Assembly: GCA_012064415.1 (NCBI GenBank)
Contig: SSNU01000011.1
Coordinates: 126,544-190,543 of the forward strand
Source: Gyrodactylus bullatarudis
Taxonomy: Eukaryota; Platyhelminthes; Monogenea; Gyrodactylidea; Gyrodactylidae
Length of the DNA: 64,000 nucleotides
Reading direction: 5' to 3'
Part shown: one piece after another, positions 44,686 through 56,251 of the stretch
Numbering within the stretch: the first letter of the stretch is position 1
Layout: the number at the start of each line of letters is the position of its first letter
Made by a program: the position numbers and the translations under genes
The notes under the pieces: model-generated
What the model was told of the DNA's origin: nothing
Databases searched by the model: none
Seen by the model: only the letters and a program-made list of their open reading frames with translations

Positions 44686-45288
44686 CTAAAAGAGATTTAG
44701 GAATTTTATAAATAAAAAATAGAGAAATATCATAAATTCCCAAACTCATCTAGAATAGCTTTAAAAATTATTATTTCGATTGAAAGATTAATTCGCCAAT
44801 CATACTTGATAAGAGATCTTTTTTTTCATTTGGAGAACAGCATTTCTGCATTTTAATCTTTGATTCAATTACTGATATCTGGCCTTTAATATAAGACGAT
44901 AATTAAACTCTCAGGGTAAGATTTTATCATCCCTGATGTTCATCCTGAACTTTATTATCATTCATTATAAATTATAAATTTGAGAGAGAATATAAAGTTC
45001 ATAAAGAATCTCCTGTACTTGAGAACTATTACTAGAACTATTGTGGACTTTGTCAAATTAGTTTAGAATTATTTTGATGAAGCCAGACAATTTCGTTAGA
45101 GCCTGTTCCCATGGAAACACATTCTCTAGTCGATGATTGAGTTTATTTCTTTTTGAACTTGTTTGTAGGAAAGAATATGTTAATTTTCTAATTTTAAAAT
45201 CGTAATATTTCCTTATTCCCTTTCCTAAACATCGGCTCTTGATCCAATCAGTTATACAATAAATGAAAATTTAAAACACAGAGTAAGA

Positions 45289-45590
45289 CTAATCTTCAAG
45301 ACTCAAGGTATAAAAGGATGTTCTGGGCAATTTGCTAACTTTGACGCTTCTTGCAGAAAGAAGAATATTTTTGGGAATTAAAACCACAAGAATTATATAC
45401 AGAGAGGTAAGAAAATATTTCTTCTGATCGATCAAAATTCTGACAAGAGCGAAAGGGATTCCATAAATTATGAATAAGAATGCTGTTGTCAAAAAATTCA
45501 AATGCTTCCAGGCAACAAAAATGATTATGATATCTGTGAAGGATCTTAAACTCCATTCATTTTTAATCGTAATTCAAAGGAAACTGCATT
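45289..45590 (-). CDS. Possible terminal exon of a multi-pass membrane protein
   Basis: Minus-strand open frame to a stop at 45289. It has two or three hydrophobic segments ('DIIIIFVAW', 'LTTAFLFIIYGIPFALVRIL', 'YIILVVLIPKNILL') separated by charged loops, and ends in 'SFYTLSLED'. The arrangement suggests a membrane protein, perhaps a receptor, but no family signature is visible. AT-rich DNA readily gives hydrophobic frames, so confidence is low. Confidence 0.3.
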
Positions 45591-46455
45591 GAATTGTAAC
45601 TGGATGTTTGATGGCTAAGGCTTCAAAAAATAAAGTGTAAAAGATAATTTTAGTATATAAAATACTTGAAGAGTAACATACGTATTTCGAGATGTGGATA
45701 TTCGAAAAAATTCAATCTGACAAAAATTAGGCCGTTTTTCAAATTTCGAAATTGTACCAAATTTTTTTCGATTTCGATGATTCGAAAAAATTGAGTGATG
45801 ATATGTGGGATCAACATTAGACAAAGAATTCGAATTCATCTCCAGAAGTTCACTTAAATTCTTCATTATTGTATTGAATTTTCGATAATCACGAAGGCAA
45901 ATTATCTGATTTAGGCCAATTTTTGGATTTCGAAAAATGCACCAAATTTTCACTTTTTCAACTTTCGAATCTAAAATTTTCATCGATTTCACTGATATTT
46001 GGGATCAACATTATACGACGAATTCAAATTCACCTGCAGAAATTCAGTGAAATTCTTCATTACTGTGGGAAATCGAACCATTTGAATTTTTCGGCAAATT
46101 ATCCAAAATCTTGAAGTTTAACTTTTTCTCGAAGACAGTAAGATCTTCGCTATCTCTATGGCCAAATTCGAATTCTTCGTTCAATGTTGATCACAAATAT
46201 CATCACTTAACTGCTTCGAATCACCGAAATCGATAAAAAGTTTAGATTCAAAAGTTGAAAAAGTGGAAATTGGGTTCATTTTCGAAATTCGAAAAACGGC
46301 CTAATTTTGGTCAGATTGAATTTTTTCGAATATCCACATCTTATTAGCTCATTCCGTTTTAGAATACAAAAAATTATTTTTTCTGGCTTTCCGGAGAAAA
46401 ATATCGAGTTTTTTGTGAGAATAGTAAATTCTCATCTTCATGTCAACTAGCTTTA

Positions 46456-47690
46456 TATGTAAATCTTAAATAAACTACTTACAAGTAAATCAAAAAATTA
46501 CATATTTTATGCAGTTCAACTTTAACAAAAGTTATCGGTAAATCTGAATGATCATCAATTAGATATCCGGTTCATTTCATTTTAAATTGTCAGCATAATC
46601 GTATCCTCTATTCGTATAATTTTTCGCGTGACTCTCAGAATTTGAATAAATTTCATGAAAATTTATTTTTTCCATGTTAACTTTATTTCAATCATTTTTA
46701 TGCTGATTAAACAAAGTTTTGAAAACACTTTTGAAGTAAAGATTTCAATTGAAATAGTTCTCTAATAATTTACGTGATAATTTACTTTCCTCTTTACAAA
46801 AGAGGGGACATGAAAATGTTAAAAAATAAAAACGGTTTCGATAAAGCTCTATAAAATAGCTGGACAAATGGGTAATACAAGCCTATTAGGCTAATTGGTA
46901 TGAATGCACCCAGGTGTTATATGTAGCTTTCGGTGTCAGAAGAAAGTTGAACAAGATTGAGTAATTTTTCGGCAATTTTCACATTCGATAGAGAATTAAA
47001 TTTTGAGAAAGAAATCCCATTGAATTGAATATTTTTAATTGTATTTTATACACAAAATCCCATTCGAAAATTACTATTTTTAAATCCACGTCAATAGATT
47101 TTGAATGAATTTCACTGCGATAAAAAACACTTTATTGAGCAATCCATAATGTTCTGATAGTTATTCAAATCCCTTCGCCACATATTCTCATCAATTTCTG
47201 AAAATTTTAATCCGTTTTAAAGAAATATAAAATTTTTGAATTTCAATTATGAAAATTTTCTTTTCTGTGTAGAAGCGTTCATTTTTCTATGAAAAAGAGT
47301 AATATTATGAAGATATTCTAAAATCCGGTCATCATTACCATTTTAGAAAAAATTTTGAAAAGACACAGCCATTTGAAGATATGTTTACCACTTTTTGGCT
47401 CGTTTCACAAAATTTTAAATATTGCATTCCTGGTCATTTTTCTTCTGTTGGAATTTAATACAATTGCAATTATGGTTAGTCCTCGCTGTATTTATTTTGC
47501 AATTATAGTTACAATTTTATAAATCTGTTTTTGATAGCTACATAAGTTTTTCATGATTATTTTCATTCAGGACTATATACCTAGGCATATTTGATACATA
47601 TATTTTGAATTGATATAGGCAATTCGATTATAATAATTGAAAACAAGTGTTTATAGAAATCAAGTCTTTTCTATAGTAAATAAAAAAAGT
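46456..47690. other. No gene seen
   Basis: AT-rich DNA downstream of the PARS2 stop codon; no coding frame recognised. Confidence 0.45.
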
Positions 47691-50600
47691 TTAATTTTTA
47701 CTCCAAATCTGTGTGGAATCATCAACTTTCTGACTATTCATAATGTCCATAGCCTCTCGAACGGTTACAGCAAATGATGTTCCATCTTCAATTCGAACCA
47801 GCTCATATTTTGCTCCATCAATGGGGTCTTTATTCAAATTCCTTTTCAACAAGAGAGCATAGGTTAGGCCTAATTTATCATAGTCTTTCAACTTTGAACC
47901 AAATGTCTCTTTCTCATGACGATCATCGTAGAGAATATCAAATGGATCAAAACAAGTCTCTTCAATTAAGGATAGGATATTTATCTTTTCATCTTGTGTA
48001 AAGGAATCTTTGGCGTTTGACTTTTGAAAGGTAACTACACCTTTGAAGGGAACAATAGCCTCTGGCCATTTACACTTGTCTGTGATATTACTTTTAATCA
48101 TGTTGTATTCAAGGCTTGCTTGTAGGAGACGTGTAATACCAATGCCGTAGCAACCCATTTGGTGATAATGAAATTTATCATCCTTGTAATATCGACAATT
48201 GAACGTGGATGAGTATCTATCGCCAAGTTGAAACAAATGGCCAAGCTCACAACCACGATGGATAATGAAATCGTTGCTATTGCAGTGTATGCAAGAGTCT
48301 GATGAAATCTCTTTTGCCCAGAATTGGTGGCAGCTGTATAAAAGAGAGAATATATAAGAGAATAGTAAAGTCAGTTAATATGAAGTTGGGAATATATGAT
48401 TTTTACAAAAGTCTCAGTTTTTTTGATTCGAATTTGTTGAAGAATTTTTGGAATCCTAATTATTATTTTTTTTTGTTAGACATGAATCTTATATTGAAAA
48501 TAAATAAAAAATATAGATACAACTTATAAGGAGAATCTGAATGCATAATAGTAGATAAATACAAATACAAAATAATGTTTATCTGATTCAATAAAAATGT
48601 TAAATCAAAAACTCTGGATGTAGTAAAACATTGCAATANNNNNNNNNNNNNNNNNNNNNNNNNNNNNNNNNNNNNNNNNNNNNNNNNNNNNNNNNNNNNN
48701 NNNNNNNNNNNNNNNNNNNNNNNNNNNNNNNNNNNNNNNNNNNNNNNNNNNNNNNNNNNNNNNNNNNNNNNNNNNNNNNNNNNNNNNNNNNNNNNNNNNN
48801 NNNNNNNNNNNNNNNNNNNNNNNNNNNNNNNNNNNNNNNNNNNNNNNNNNNNNNNNNNNNNNNNNNNNNNNNNNNNNNNNNNNNNNNNNNNNNNNNNNNN
48901 NNNNNNNNNNNNNNNNNNNNNNNNNNNNNNNNNNNNNNNNNNNNNNNNNNNNNNNNNNNNNNNNNNNNNNNNNNNNNNNNNNNNNNNNNNNNNNNNNNNN
49001 NNNNNNNNNNNNNNNNNNNNNNNNNNNNNNNNNNNNNNNNNNNNNNNNNNNNNNNNNNNNNNNNNNNNNNNNNNNNNNNNNNNNNNNNNNNNNNNNNNNN
49101 NNNNNNNNNNNNNNNNNNNNNNNNNNNNNNNNNNNNNNNNNNNNNNNNNNNNNNNNNNNNNNNNNNNNNNNNNNNNNNNNNNNNNNNNNNNNNNNNNNNN
49201 NNNNNNNNNNNNNNNNNNNNNNNNNNNNNNNNNNNNNNNNNNNNNNNNNNNNNNNNNNNNNNNNNNNNNNNNNNNNNNNNNNNNNNNNNNNNNNNNNNNN
49301 NNNNNNNNNNNNNNNNNNNNNNNNNNNNNNNNNNNNNNNNNNNNNNNNNNNNNNNNNNNNNNNNNNNNNNNNNNNNNNNNNNNNNNNNNNNNNNNNNNNN
49401 NNNNNNNNNNNNNNNNNNNNNNNNNNNNNNNNNNNNNNNNNNNNNNNNNNNNNNNNNNNNNNNNNNNNNNNNNNNNNNNNNNNNNNNNNNNNNNNNNNNN
49501 NNNNNNNNNNNNNNNNNNNNNNNNNNGGACAAACAGTGAGACCCGCGAAAGCAAGGTTCAAGGAACATTTGACTAAGGGGAACAAGGGGTCAGCAGTACA
49601 AGAGCATCTTGAAGCTACAAATCACACGGCAGATGTGAACAACTTCAGTATCCTCTACCAGGCCAACCCAAATGATCCACGTTCGGTCAGGGAAAAAGAG
49701 CTGAGTAAGGCGGAAGTCCACTTTATAAACAAACTCGAACCTGTCCTGTGCAAACAAAAAGTGCTAGCTACAACGTTAGGCTATAAAGGAAAGGAGCGAT
49801 TCAAAATGATGAAGAAGCTTGCGAAGGTTTCTAAAATCCTCAATGACCCAGCTCTTTGTTCTTCAACCCAAGTTGCAGAGAGCCAAAAAGTTGATGCAAA
49901 ACCAATTAGTGAATCAAACGAGCAAGTAGTTGAAACTACGTCTCAATGCAATCAACCCGATGTCTCTTCTCCAGCAACAATTACAAGTGAGAATGGAAGT
50001 GCAAACCAGGAGAAGCTAACTGAAGTTAGTAATCAAATCAATTCACAGCCTGTAATTAATGCTAGTACAGAGAAACCAAACCTCCCTCCCAACAACACAA
50101 AAAGAGGGAGAAAACGAAAAAGATACAGTGGGCAATGGATGAATTCGTGAAGAGAAGATAACTCAATCAACCCTGGAGACTATTAAAATTTTAATCAACT
50201 CTCACCCCCTATGTTTTATCCCTAAAAACCATTTGAACCAATAAGAAGAATTTTCATATGCTCAAAAATTTAATATAAACATCAAGCCGGTGTAATAGTC
50301 TGATGAGATCCGGTGAAATATAAGCTTAATCACTAAATATTTACTTGACTTCTAATTCCTTATGAAGTTACCTTCGCCATCAGAAAATATTCTAGAAGAA
50401 GCTCGGCATTATTTTCTACAAAATTTCGATTTGGCGAGAAAATCCCATTTTTTCGAACTTTGAAATAAAAAACATTTTGGGAGCGTGATCAAAGGATAAA
50501 TGAAGGAAGAAGATGATGCCAGTTATTTCACAAAAAGGCCTTTATTTCGGGCATGCTCATCAGTGTAATACATGCCACATAAATACAAATTTGCAAAAAA

Positions 50601-53600
50601 GGAGTCATACAATTATTGGTTCATTGTTATTACAATTTTTGCAAAATAACAAGAACATTGTAGTTTATTGAGATTGACAGCTCTGTTTATTAAACATTCT
50701 AATCTAGAGAAACATAGAATAAATCTTCTTTAGGGTAAAGAAAATTCCTAAGAACCTAGATTTTGAAAGTTCATTTTCAATCTTAGAATAAGAATAAAGC
50801 CTTTCCAAAAATTCATCTGACAATAAATTAATATGAGAAATGTTGATATTAAATTGGAGCTTGAAACAAATTTTCCCTTTATTTCTTTAATACAGCCTTG
50901 CAAATCGGTCTTTTTATTTCTTCTAGTAAATAATAAAGTTTTATAGGGAATTTCCAAATCTGTTGTTGACAAGAAGTTGGGAATCATTATTAAGGAAGGA
51001 CATGAAGTTAGATGATCAAAGGGTGCTTTTACACTCTGCTTAAAAATGAGGGAAATTTTAATGGTACAAAAGTTTACATTTATCCTGTTGCCTTTACTTT
51101 TGGTCTGCTCCCTAAAGAAGACTTCTCTGTCTCTCTCAACTCCAAGTCTTAGAATGAGAGAATGAAAATACGGGCATTAGCTTATCGTATCTCTAAATTT
51201 TAGCTTGTTTATTCTCATTACAAAATTTTACATGATCAATGGCTGACCACAGCATCAAGGATATCCATTTCATCTGAAAGATTTCTTTTGAAGATTTCAG
51301 AATTTTCTAATAGGCAAATTCATTTCTATTTGATCTGAGCAAAAATAATTTTGTGTTCATAACTGGAAAGAAATTTTGGAGGAAGAAAATAGACTTCAAA
51401 TTATCCAAGGGAAAATACAGTATAATATTTCCCATGCATAAAAATTTTATTGATGAATTTGCTTTTCTTGGATATTCTAATATTTTCCAATATTTCAATA
51501 CAGTAATATCAGAAACCAAGTTCCCTTGTGAAATCCGTCAAAATTATAGAAAATTTACAACTAAGGGACCTTTTTGCATGACTTTGGACCATAAGATGTG
51601 GAATATCTTTTGAGTCTGTTGAGGGATTTTCTTCAAACGTAGCTTAAATTGAAGATTTCTGATCAGAAAAAATGCATATTCTCTGCTAAATAAAAATTTG
51701 GTTATTCTTAAAATTGCGGCCACTCATTAGCCAATAAGGAATAAGCAATTTTTCATCTCATCACCGTTTCTTAGTAGGTTAAATTCAACAATTACACAGT
51801 TATCTTCTTCAAGAGGAATGTTTGTGTAACTAAAAGGACAAACATTTCGTTGAGTAAATAATAATAATTTCGATACTGTAGTAGTATTGTTGGGAAGAAA
51901 TAAATAAGATAGTTTTTAATTAAAAATAATGATTCGACAAATTCGAGTTTATATTCAGAAATCCAACTATTTATAATTTTCAGATTTTAATCTGCCCAAT
52001 CTTAATGCAAAATCAAAACCCTTTTGTGTACATACGTATAGTATCAAAATTGACTATATAAATAAATAGGGGACTCGTCAAGATTTCATACTTTAATAGA
52101 CACTACTCATTTTCTGAAAGTACCATCTGAGCATTTTCTCAAGGATTAATCACACAGGTAGAGTTGGGATCAGGAGGTTTTTTACCAGTTATAAAATTCT
52201 GATGTGAAATTCCAAGCTGATCACGAATCTGGTATTTAAAAAATCTTGGCTGTCTGTGAGCTGAGATTTTCGAAAAACACCTCTTAAACTTTTTCTATTT
52301 AATAAAAGATCTTTTAATCTAGATTAATAACATTAGAGTAATAAATTGTATACCACCTGAAGGTAGAATAAATTTCGAGCGTAATGATTATACTTTTAAA
52401 CTGTTAAAACGAGCCGTAGAAAAAAAATTGCAAAGATTTTCAGAAAATTGGGAAAAATTTTGGCACAGAAGTTAGGTTTTCTTTAAAACGAAAAAATAAA
52501 TTCCAAATTTTATGCGAGTTTTTTATAGAAAATCCTCTAGCATCCGATTCAATTTTTTTAAATACCAGATTCGTGATCAGCGTGAAATTTTGCATCAGAA
52601 CTTTATGAATACTATTCATTGAATAGAAAAAAATTTCCAAATCACCACCGGTGTCATTAGTTTCGTTCTGTAAGATGCTTAAGAACATTGGTTTCGAGCT
52701 GAGCCGTCGTGGTCATCTTCTCATTTTTACAAATCATTAGTTTTCTTATTATTCAGATTAGATTTCTCATATCTTGTTATTTTTTACGGTCCTACTGATA
52801 ATGCCACAGCAGACCTAAAGAAAATCTCTACACAGAATAATAAATTTGTATGTGATTCTATCTATCGAACTCAAATAACCATGGTCTCTTCAAGAACTAA
52901 TGTCTGATGTATTTTGAATTTTTTTCTTCTCGTTATGATTTTTGGAATTATAAAAAGAGAAATTCTAAGAGCGTTGTCAAGATAAATTTTTTCAGACTAA
53001 TTATCAACAATTTGATGAGATGTTGCTCTTTTGAATAATGTCTAGACTAATTTTCATATTTTTTATGCATGATTGCAAATTTGATTAATGAATAAAGGCT
53101 CACCTTTTACATTCAAGATTGTGACTCTCGCCAATATTCAGATTTAAATGAAATTCTTCACTAACGCTGCCCCCAATATCCCCGTTTGATGCGGTCACAA
53201 CGTAAACTGGCAGATTTAACTCGTGAAAAATTGAATGATAAGCTTCTTTAACTTCTTCATAGGTTTTATTGAGACAACTCTCGTCACTATGAAATGTGTA
53301 GAGATCTTTCATGAGGAATTCTCGAGCTCGAAAAAGACAATTTTGTGGATTAGCTTCGTTGCGAAATTTATTTGTCATTTGAAAGACCTTGATTGGTAAT
53401 TGCTGATAAGGAACATTTAAGGATGAAACATAGCTGGTAATTTCTTCCTCGTTTGTCTATAATTATAAGGCAACATTTAGGCGAATTCTATCAAGTCTAA
53501 TTTCTACAAGATGACTTACCGGTTGTAAAATAAGCCTATCTTTATCAAGAATGAACCATTCTTTGTTCTGAAGACGATTTGATTCTAGCCAAATATCAGT

Positions 53601-53852
53601 GTTACTCAGGTTGGATAGTTGCATCTCAGCAGCTCCAATATTTCGCATGTTTTTAGCAATTATTGATTTAATTTTTACTATGGATCGTAAGAAAAATGGG
53701 GAAAATGAATATATTCCAGCAGAATTTGTATTGACAAGTCTGAAATTCTTGAGAACATTATGACTTTTACACAAATCTCCAACTTTTAATGTCTTAACAG
53801 CAATATTAAGATTGATTAGTTGTTGGGTAAATTTTTGTAAGTTTGAGGTCAT
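47691..53852 (-). CDS. PARS2: Mitochondrial prolyl-tRNA synthetase
   Basis: Three exons on the minus strand: 53852-53520, 53456-53104 and 48333-47691. They total 1329 nt, giving 442 residues (human PARS2 is about 475). Splice joins restore QPTNEEEI and LECKSCHQF. It charges tRNA-Pro in mitochondria. Class II signatures: motif 1 region 'NTNSAGIYSFSPFFLRSIVK', motif 2 'TNKFRNE' (about 138-145) and motif 3 'GCYGIGITRLLQ' (about 289-300). 'GDIGGSVSEEFHL' is the conserved proline-site loop, followed by Cys pairs (CKSC, CIHC). The C-terminal anticodon-binding domain is present. Intron 1 is 63 nt; intron 2 is 4770 nt and contains a Penelope copy and an assembly gap. The N-terminus has no clear targeting peptide by eye. 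Confidence 0.9.
48373..48450 (+). repeat. MITE end in PARS2 intron 2
   Basis: GTTAATATGAAGTTGGGAAT and flank, a member of the small-MITE family (compare 32175 and 33590). Confidence 0.5.
48640..49526. other. Assembly gap (887 N)
   Basis: Run of N in PARS2 intron 2. It hides the 5' part of the Penelope copy that emerges at 49527. Confidence 0.95.
49527..50161 (+). pseudogene. Penelope-like GIY-YIG endonuclease C-terminal part
   Basis: Emerges from the gap at 'GQTVRPAKARFKEHLTKGNK', the end of the GIY-YIG core, and continues through 'FINKLEPVLCKQKVLATTLG'. An S/N/Q-rich linker follows, then the basic cluster 'KRGRKRKRYSGQ'. The frame then stops early at 50150. In another frame the next bases encode 'MDEFVKRR' and a stop at 50161, as in the sister copies, so a small indel has occurred. 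Same strand as CWC27, opposite to PARS2, whose intron it occupies. Confidence 0.8.
50285..50345 (+). ncRNA. Hammerhead ribozyme of a Penelope pseudo-LTR, core intact
   Basis: Core CTGATGA at 50300-50306 and GAAA at 50315-50318. Helix III: 50318-50319 pairs with 50329-50330 and, after a bulged A, 50321-50322 with 50327-50328, loop AGCT. Cleavage predicted after C50331 (ATC|A). Helix I: 50296-50299 with 50332-50335, and 50292-50295 with 50341-50344, leaving a 5-nt bulge. Helix II is at most a G-U pair. CCGG at 50310-50313 can pair with CCGG at 50287-50290. AATATAAAC lies upstream. It occurs about 120 bp after an endonuclease tail, and an ATG follows 30 nt after the cleavage site. Confidence 0.75.
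50362..50463 (+). pseudogene. Penelope-like ORF N-terminus, truncated by a MITE
   Basis: Starts 'MKLPSPSENILEEARHYFLQ', matching the N-termini at 39098 and 29118. The sequence then passes into MITE-like DNA (AAATCCCATTTTTTCGAACT, also at 33790) and stops. It is the 5' end of what would be the next tandem copy. Confidence 0.55.
50464..53103. other. Remainder of PARS2 intron 2
   Basis: AT-rich. Open frames at 50748-50987, 51307-51613 and 52440-52688 show no domain and conflicting strands. No gene supported. Confidence 0.45.
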
Positions 53853-53946
53853 AAAATTTTCAACTTAAAACAAAATCCAATGCCTTTTCACTCGCGATAT
53901 TTCTTAGTATGCTAAGCATATTTAAAAATTTCGATTAAATCCCCTA
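53853..53946. promoter_or_regulatory. Bidirectional promoter PARS2/CWC27
   Basis: Only 94 bp separate the two divergent start codons. No TATA box stands out. ATTTCTTAGTATGCTAAGCATA contains a short palindrome (TATGCTAAGCATA) near the middle. Confidence 0.55.
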
Positions 53947-55477
53947 ATGAGTTCTATTTACATTAAAGAACCTCCAACAGAAGGAAAAGTTATTATGATA
54001 ACAACAACTGGAGAAATTGAAATTGAACTATGGACTAAAGAGTGTCCTTTAGCTTGTAAAAATTTCATTCAGCATGCATTAGATGGATATTATAATGAAT
54101 CTCCTTTTCACCGATTGGTAAAAAACTTTATTGTTCAAGGAGGTGAACCCGTTAAAGCAGTTGCCAAAAAAGGTTCTAGCATTTATGGGAAACCTTTCAA
54201 AACAGAACCACATTCTCGCTTAGTATTCAATCGTAGAGGTCTTTTGGGTATGGCTAGCCCTGCCAAGGACATAAATGAATGTCAATTCTTCTTCACCCTT
54301 GGTCCTGCGGAAGAACTAAATGGTTTCAATACACTTTTTGGTAAAGTTGTCGGAAATACTGTTTTCAACATGCTTAAATTGGGGGATAAAGAGCTTATCG
54401 GAAAAGATAAACCTTCTCATATGGAGAGGATTGTCCGAATTGAAGTAATCCGAAATCCTTTTGATGATATTGTTCCTAGAAATTTATATTGGCAAAAAAA
54501 GGAAAATATTGATACCAAAGAGAAAAAGGAGGAGACAAAAATAAATAAGTAAGTTCTGTTGTTCAACTATGAAATTGCCTATTACAAGGTTTACCTGTAG
54601 TTTTAATTCAAATCTTAATTTCATAAATCTCTCAAAATGATTCAGAAAATTAATATATTCTTAATTTTTCAGAAACTACAAGCTTCTCTCTTTTGGTGAT
54701 GAAGCCGAAGAGGCTGAAGCAGAATTTGAAACAATTGCCGAAAAAGAAAGAGCCAAAGGGAAGAGTTATCATGATCTGGCCAATAACCCAAAGATGGTGT
54801 CAGAAGCTGTTGAAATTAATCCGGAGGAAGATAGAAAAATCATTGAAAAAATCCAAAAAGATCAAGACGCAGAATTTCAAGAGAGAATCAAGCGTAGAAA
54901 AGAGGCAGATAAATCTGCCAAAAGTGCCAAGCTTTTTTCAACAGACATTGAAAAGATTAAAGCAGAAGGCAAAGAGACGCTAGAAGAAATTCGAAAGATC
55001 AAACTGAGAGAATTAGCTCGACTGAAAGAACTCAACAGAGAAAGTGATGCTGAAAAGAAACGCGAGGAAAATGAGAAAATCAATGAAGAGTTGTCGGAAA
55101 AATGGCAAAGCACGAATAAACCACGTCACATAAGTTCAGTTGATGATCCAATCGAGTTTTCACTTCAGGTTGCTTCTTACAAGTCGAAAAGCACTAAGAT
55201 GAATAAAAGGAAACGAGAAGAGGACACAATGAGTCTATTGAATAATTTCAAGAAAAAATTAACCCAAGCTGTTCATGGAGGAGTAGAGGAAGAAGATGAG
55301 GATAGGAATGAAGATAAAAAGTTGATATGGATGAAAACCAAGTTGATTGGGGAAGAGAATGAGCCAATGAGAAAGGTTTTGGATCCCAACATGGAACATC
55401 CAGATAGGTATGATCTTAGTGATCCTAGAAATCCCATCAACGTCCGACGAAGAGAAGGTGCTGTAAATAAGAAATGA
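53947..55477 (+). CDS. CWC27: Spliceosome-associated cyclophilin CWC27
   Basis: Exons 53947-54548 and 54673-55477 total 1407 nt, giving 468 residues (human 472). The join gives KINKNYKLLSFGDEAEEAE. The N-terminal cyclophilin domain (about 10-175) has 'SPFHRLVKNFIVQGGEP', with the Arg, Phe and Gln of the isomerase site. The position of the usual active-site Trp reads Glu in 'GPAEELNGFNTLFG', as in CWC27 proteins generally, so isomerase activity is doubtful. The family linker 'NPFDDIVPR' follows. The C-terminal half is a long charged coiled coil and ends in 'DRYDLSDPRNPINVRRRE'. CWC27 acts in the nucleus with activated spliceosomes. Divergent from PARS2. Confidence 0.93.
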
Positions 55478-56251
55478 CACTTATACGTTTCCCCTACCTA
55501 TTGTAAAAATCTAATTTTTTATATTCATTAATAATTATATTTTTTTATCAAGATAATAAAGAGAAGAGTCCAGTCTTATAGGAAACTTTTTTGGCTTGAA
55601 CTCTAGACTGTACACATTCTAGCAAAATATCAATTTTTCTTGTATACTCTATAAAGTTTTGATATTATGTTCAACAGATATAAGTGAAGAGCTTCAGAAA
55701 AATTTTCGAATTTTTGTTTTATTGTCTTATTCTTACTCCAAAATGTATTTTAAAAAGCCAGAAATAATCTGTAAGAAAGCAGTTAAATGAGTAAAAAGGA
55801 TATTTTTTTAAATTATGCTCTATTTTTAGAATATAAAGGACAAATAATTGTTGTTGCATTGTCACATTAAATGTATTGATAATGGACGATTATTTTGGTT
55901 AAAAAAACAGATTGGCGACAGAATTCAGGACATTTACATAAAACTTGAGAGTTTATTATCTTCTCTTCTATATGGGCCAAGATGTCTTCAACAAAAATTG
56001 GCGTACATTTCCAAATATTGATCAAATTAATATTGTAAACAGTGGAATCTTTGTTTTTTTTTCAAATAAATTATGATTACAGTAGGACACAATTGGAAAA
56101 ATAAGCATATCATATACAATACACGGGAAGTAGGATTTTTTTTTATTCTTTTCTCATATTTACAATTGGCCAGTTTCGATAGATTCTTTTGATCTTTCAA
56201 TTTATTTCTATCGGGACAGGGAAATCTGATGATTTGCAACTATTTAGTTGA
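55478..56251. other. Convergent intergenic region CWC27/cyclin T
   Basis: 774 bp of AT-rich 3' flanks. AATAAAG shortly after the CWC27 stop (about 55555) may be its polyadenylation signal. No gene seen. Confidence 0.5.

Larger units (their letters stand above)
43300..46455. repeat. Direct repeat pair with a partial inverted copy
   Basis: About 43300-43690 and 46060-46455 are direct copies (for example ATATCATCACTTAACTGCTT in both). An inverted partial copy lies at about 45690-46000. Both direct copies end in the same terminal sequence (AAATTCTCATCTTCAT), which marks a larger member of the small-MITE family. Open frames at 45615-45992 and 45923-46114 are repeat-derived. Confidence 0.55.

Noticed and set aside
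48463..49585. Long frames across the second gap
   Set aside because: Almost entirely N; only the plus-strand frame from 49527 is real coding sequence.
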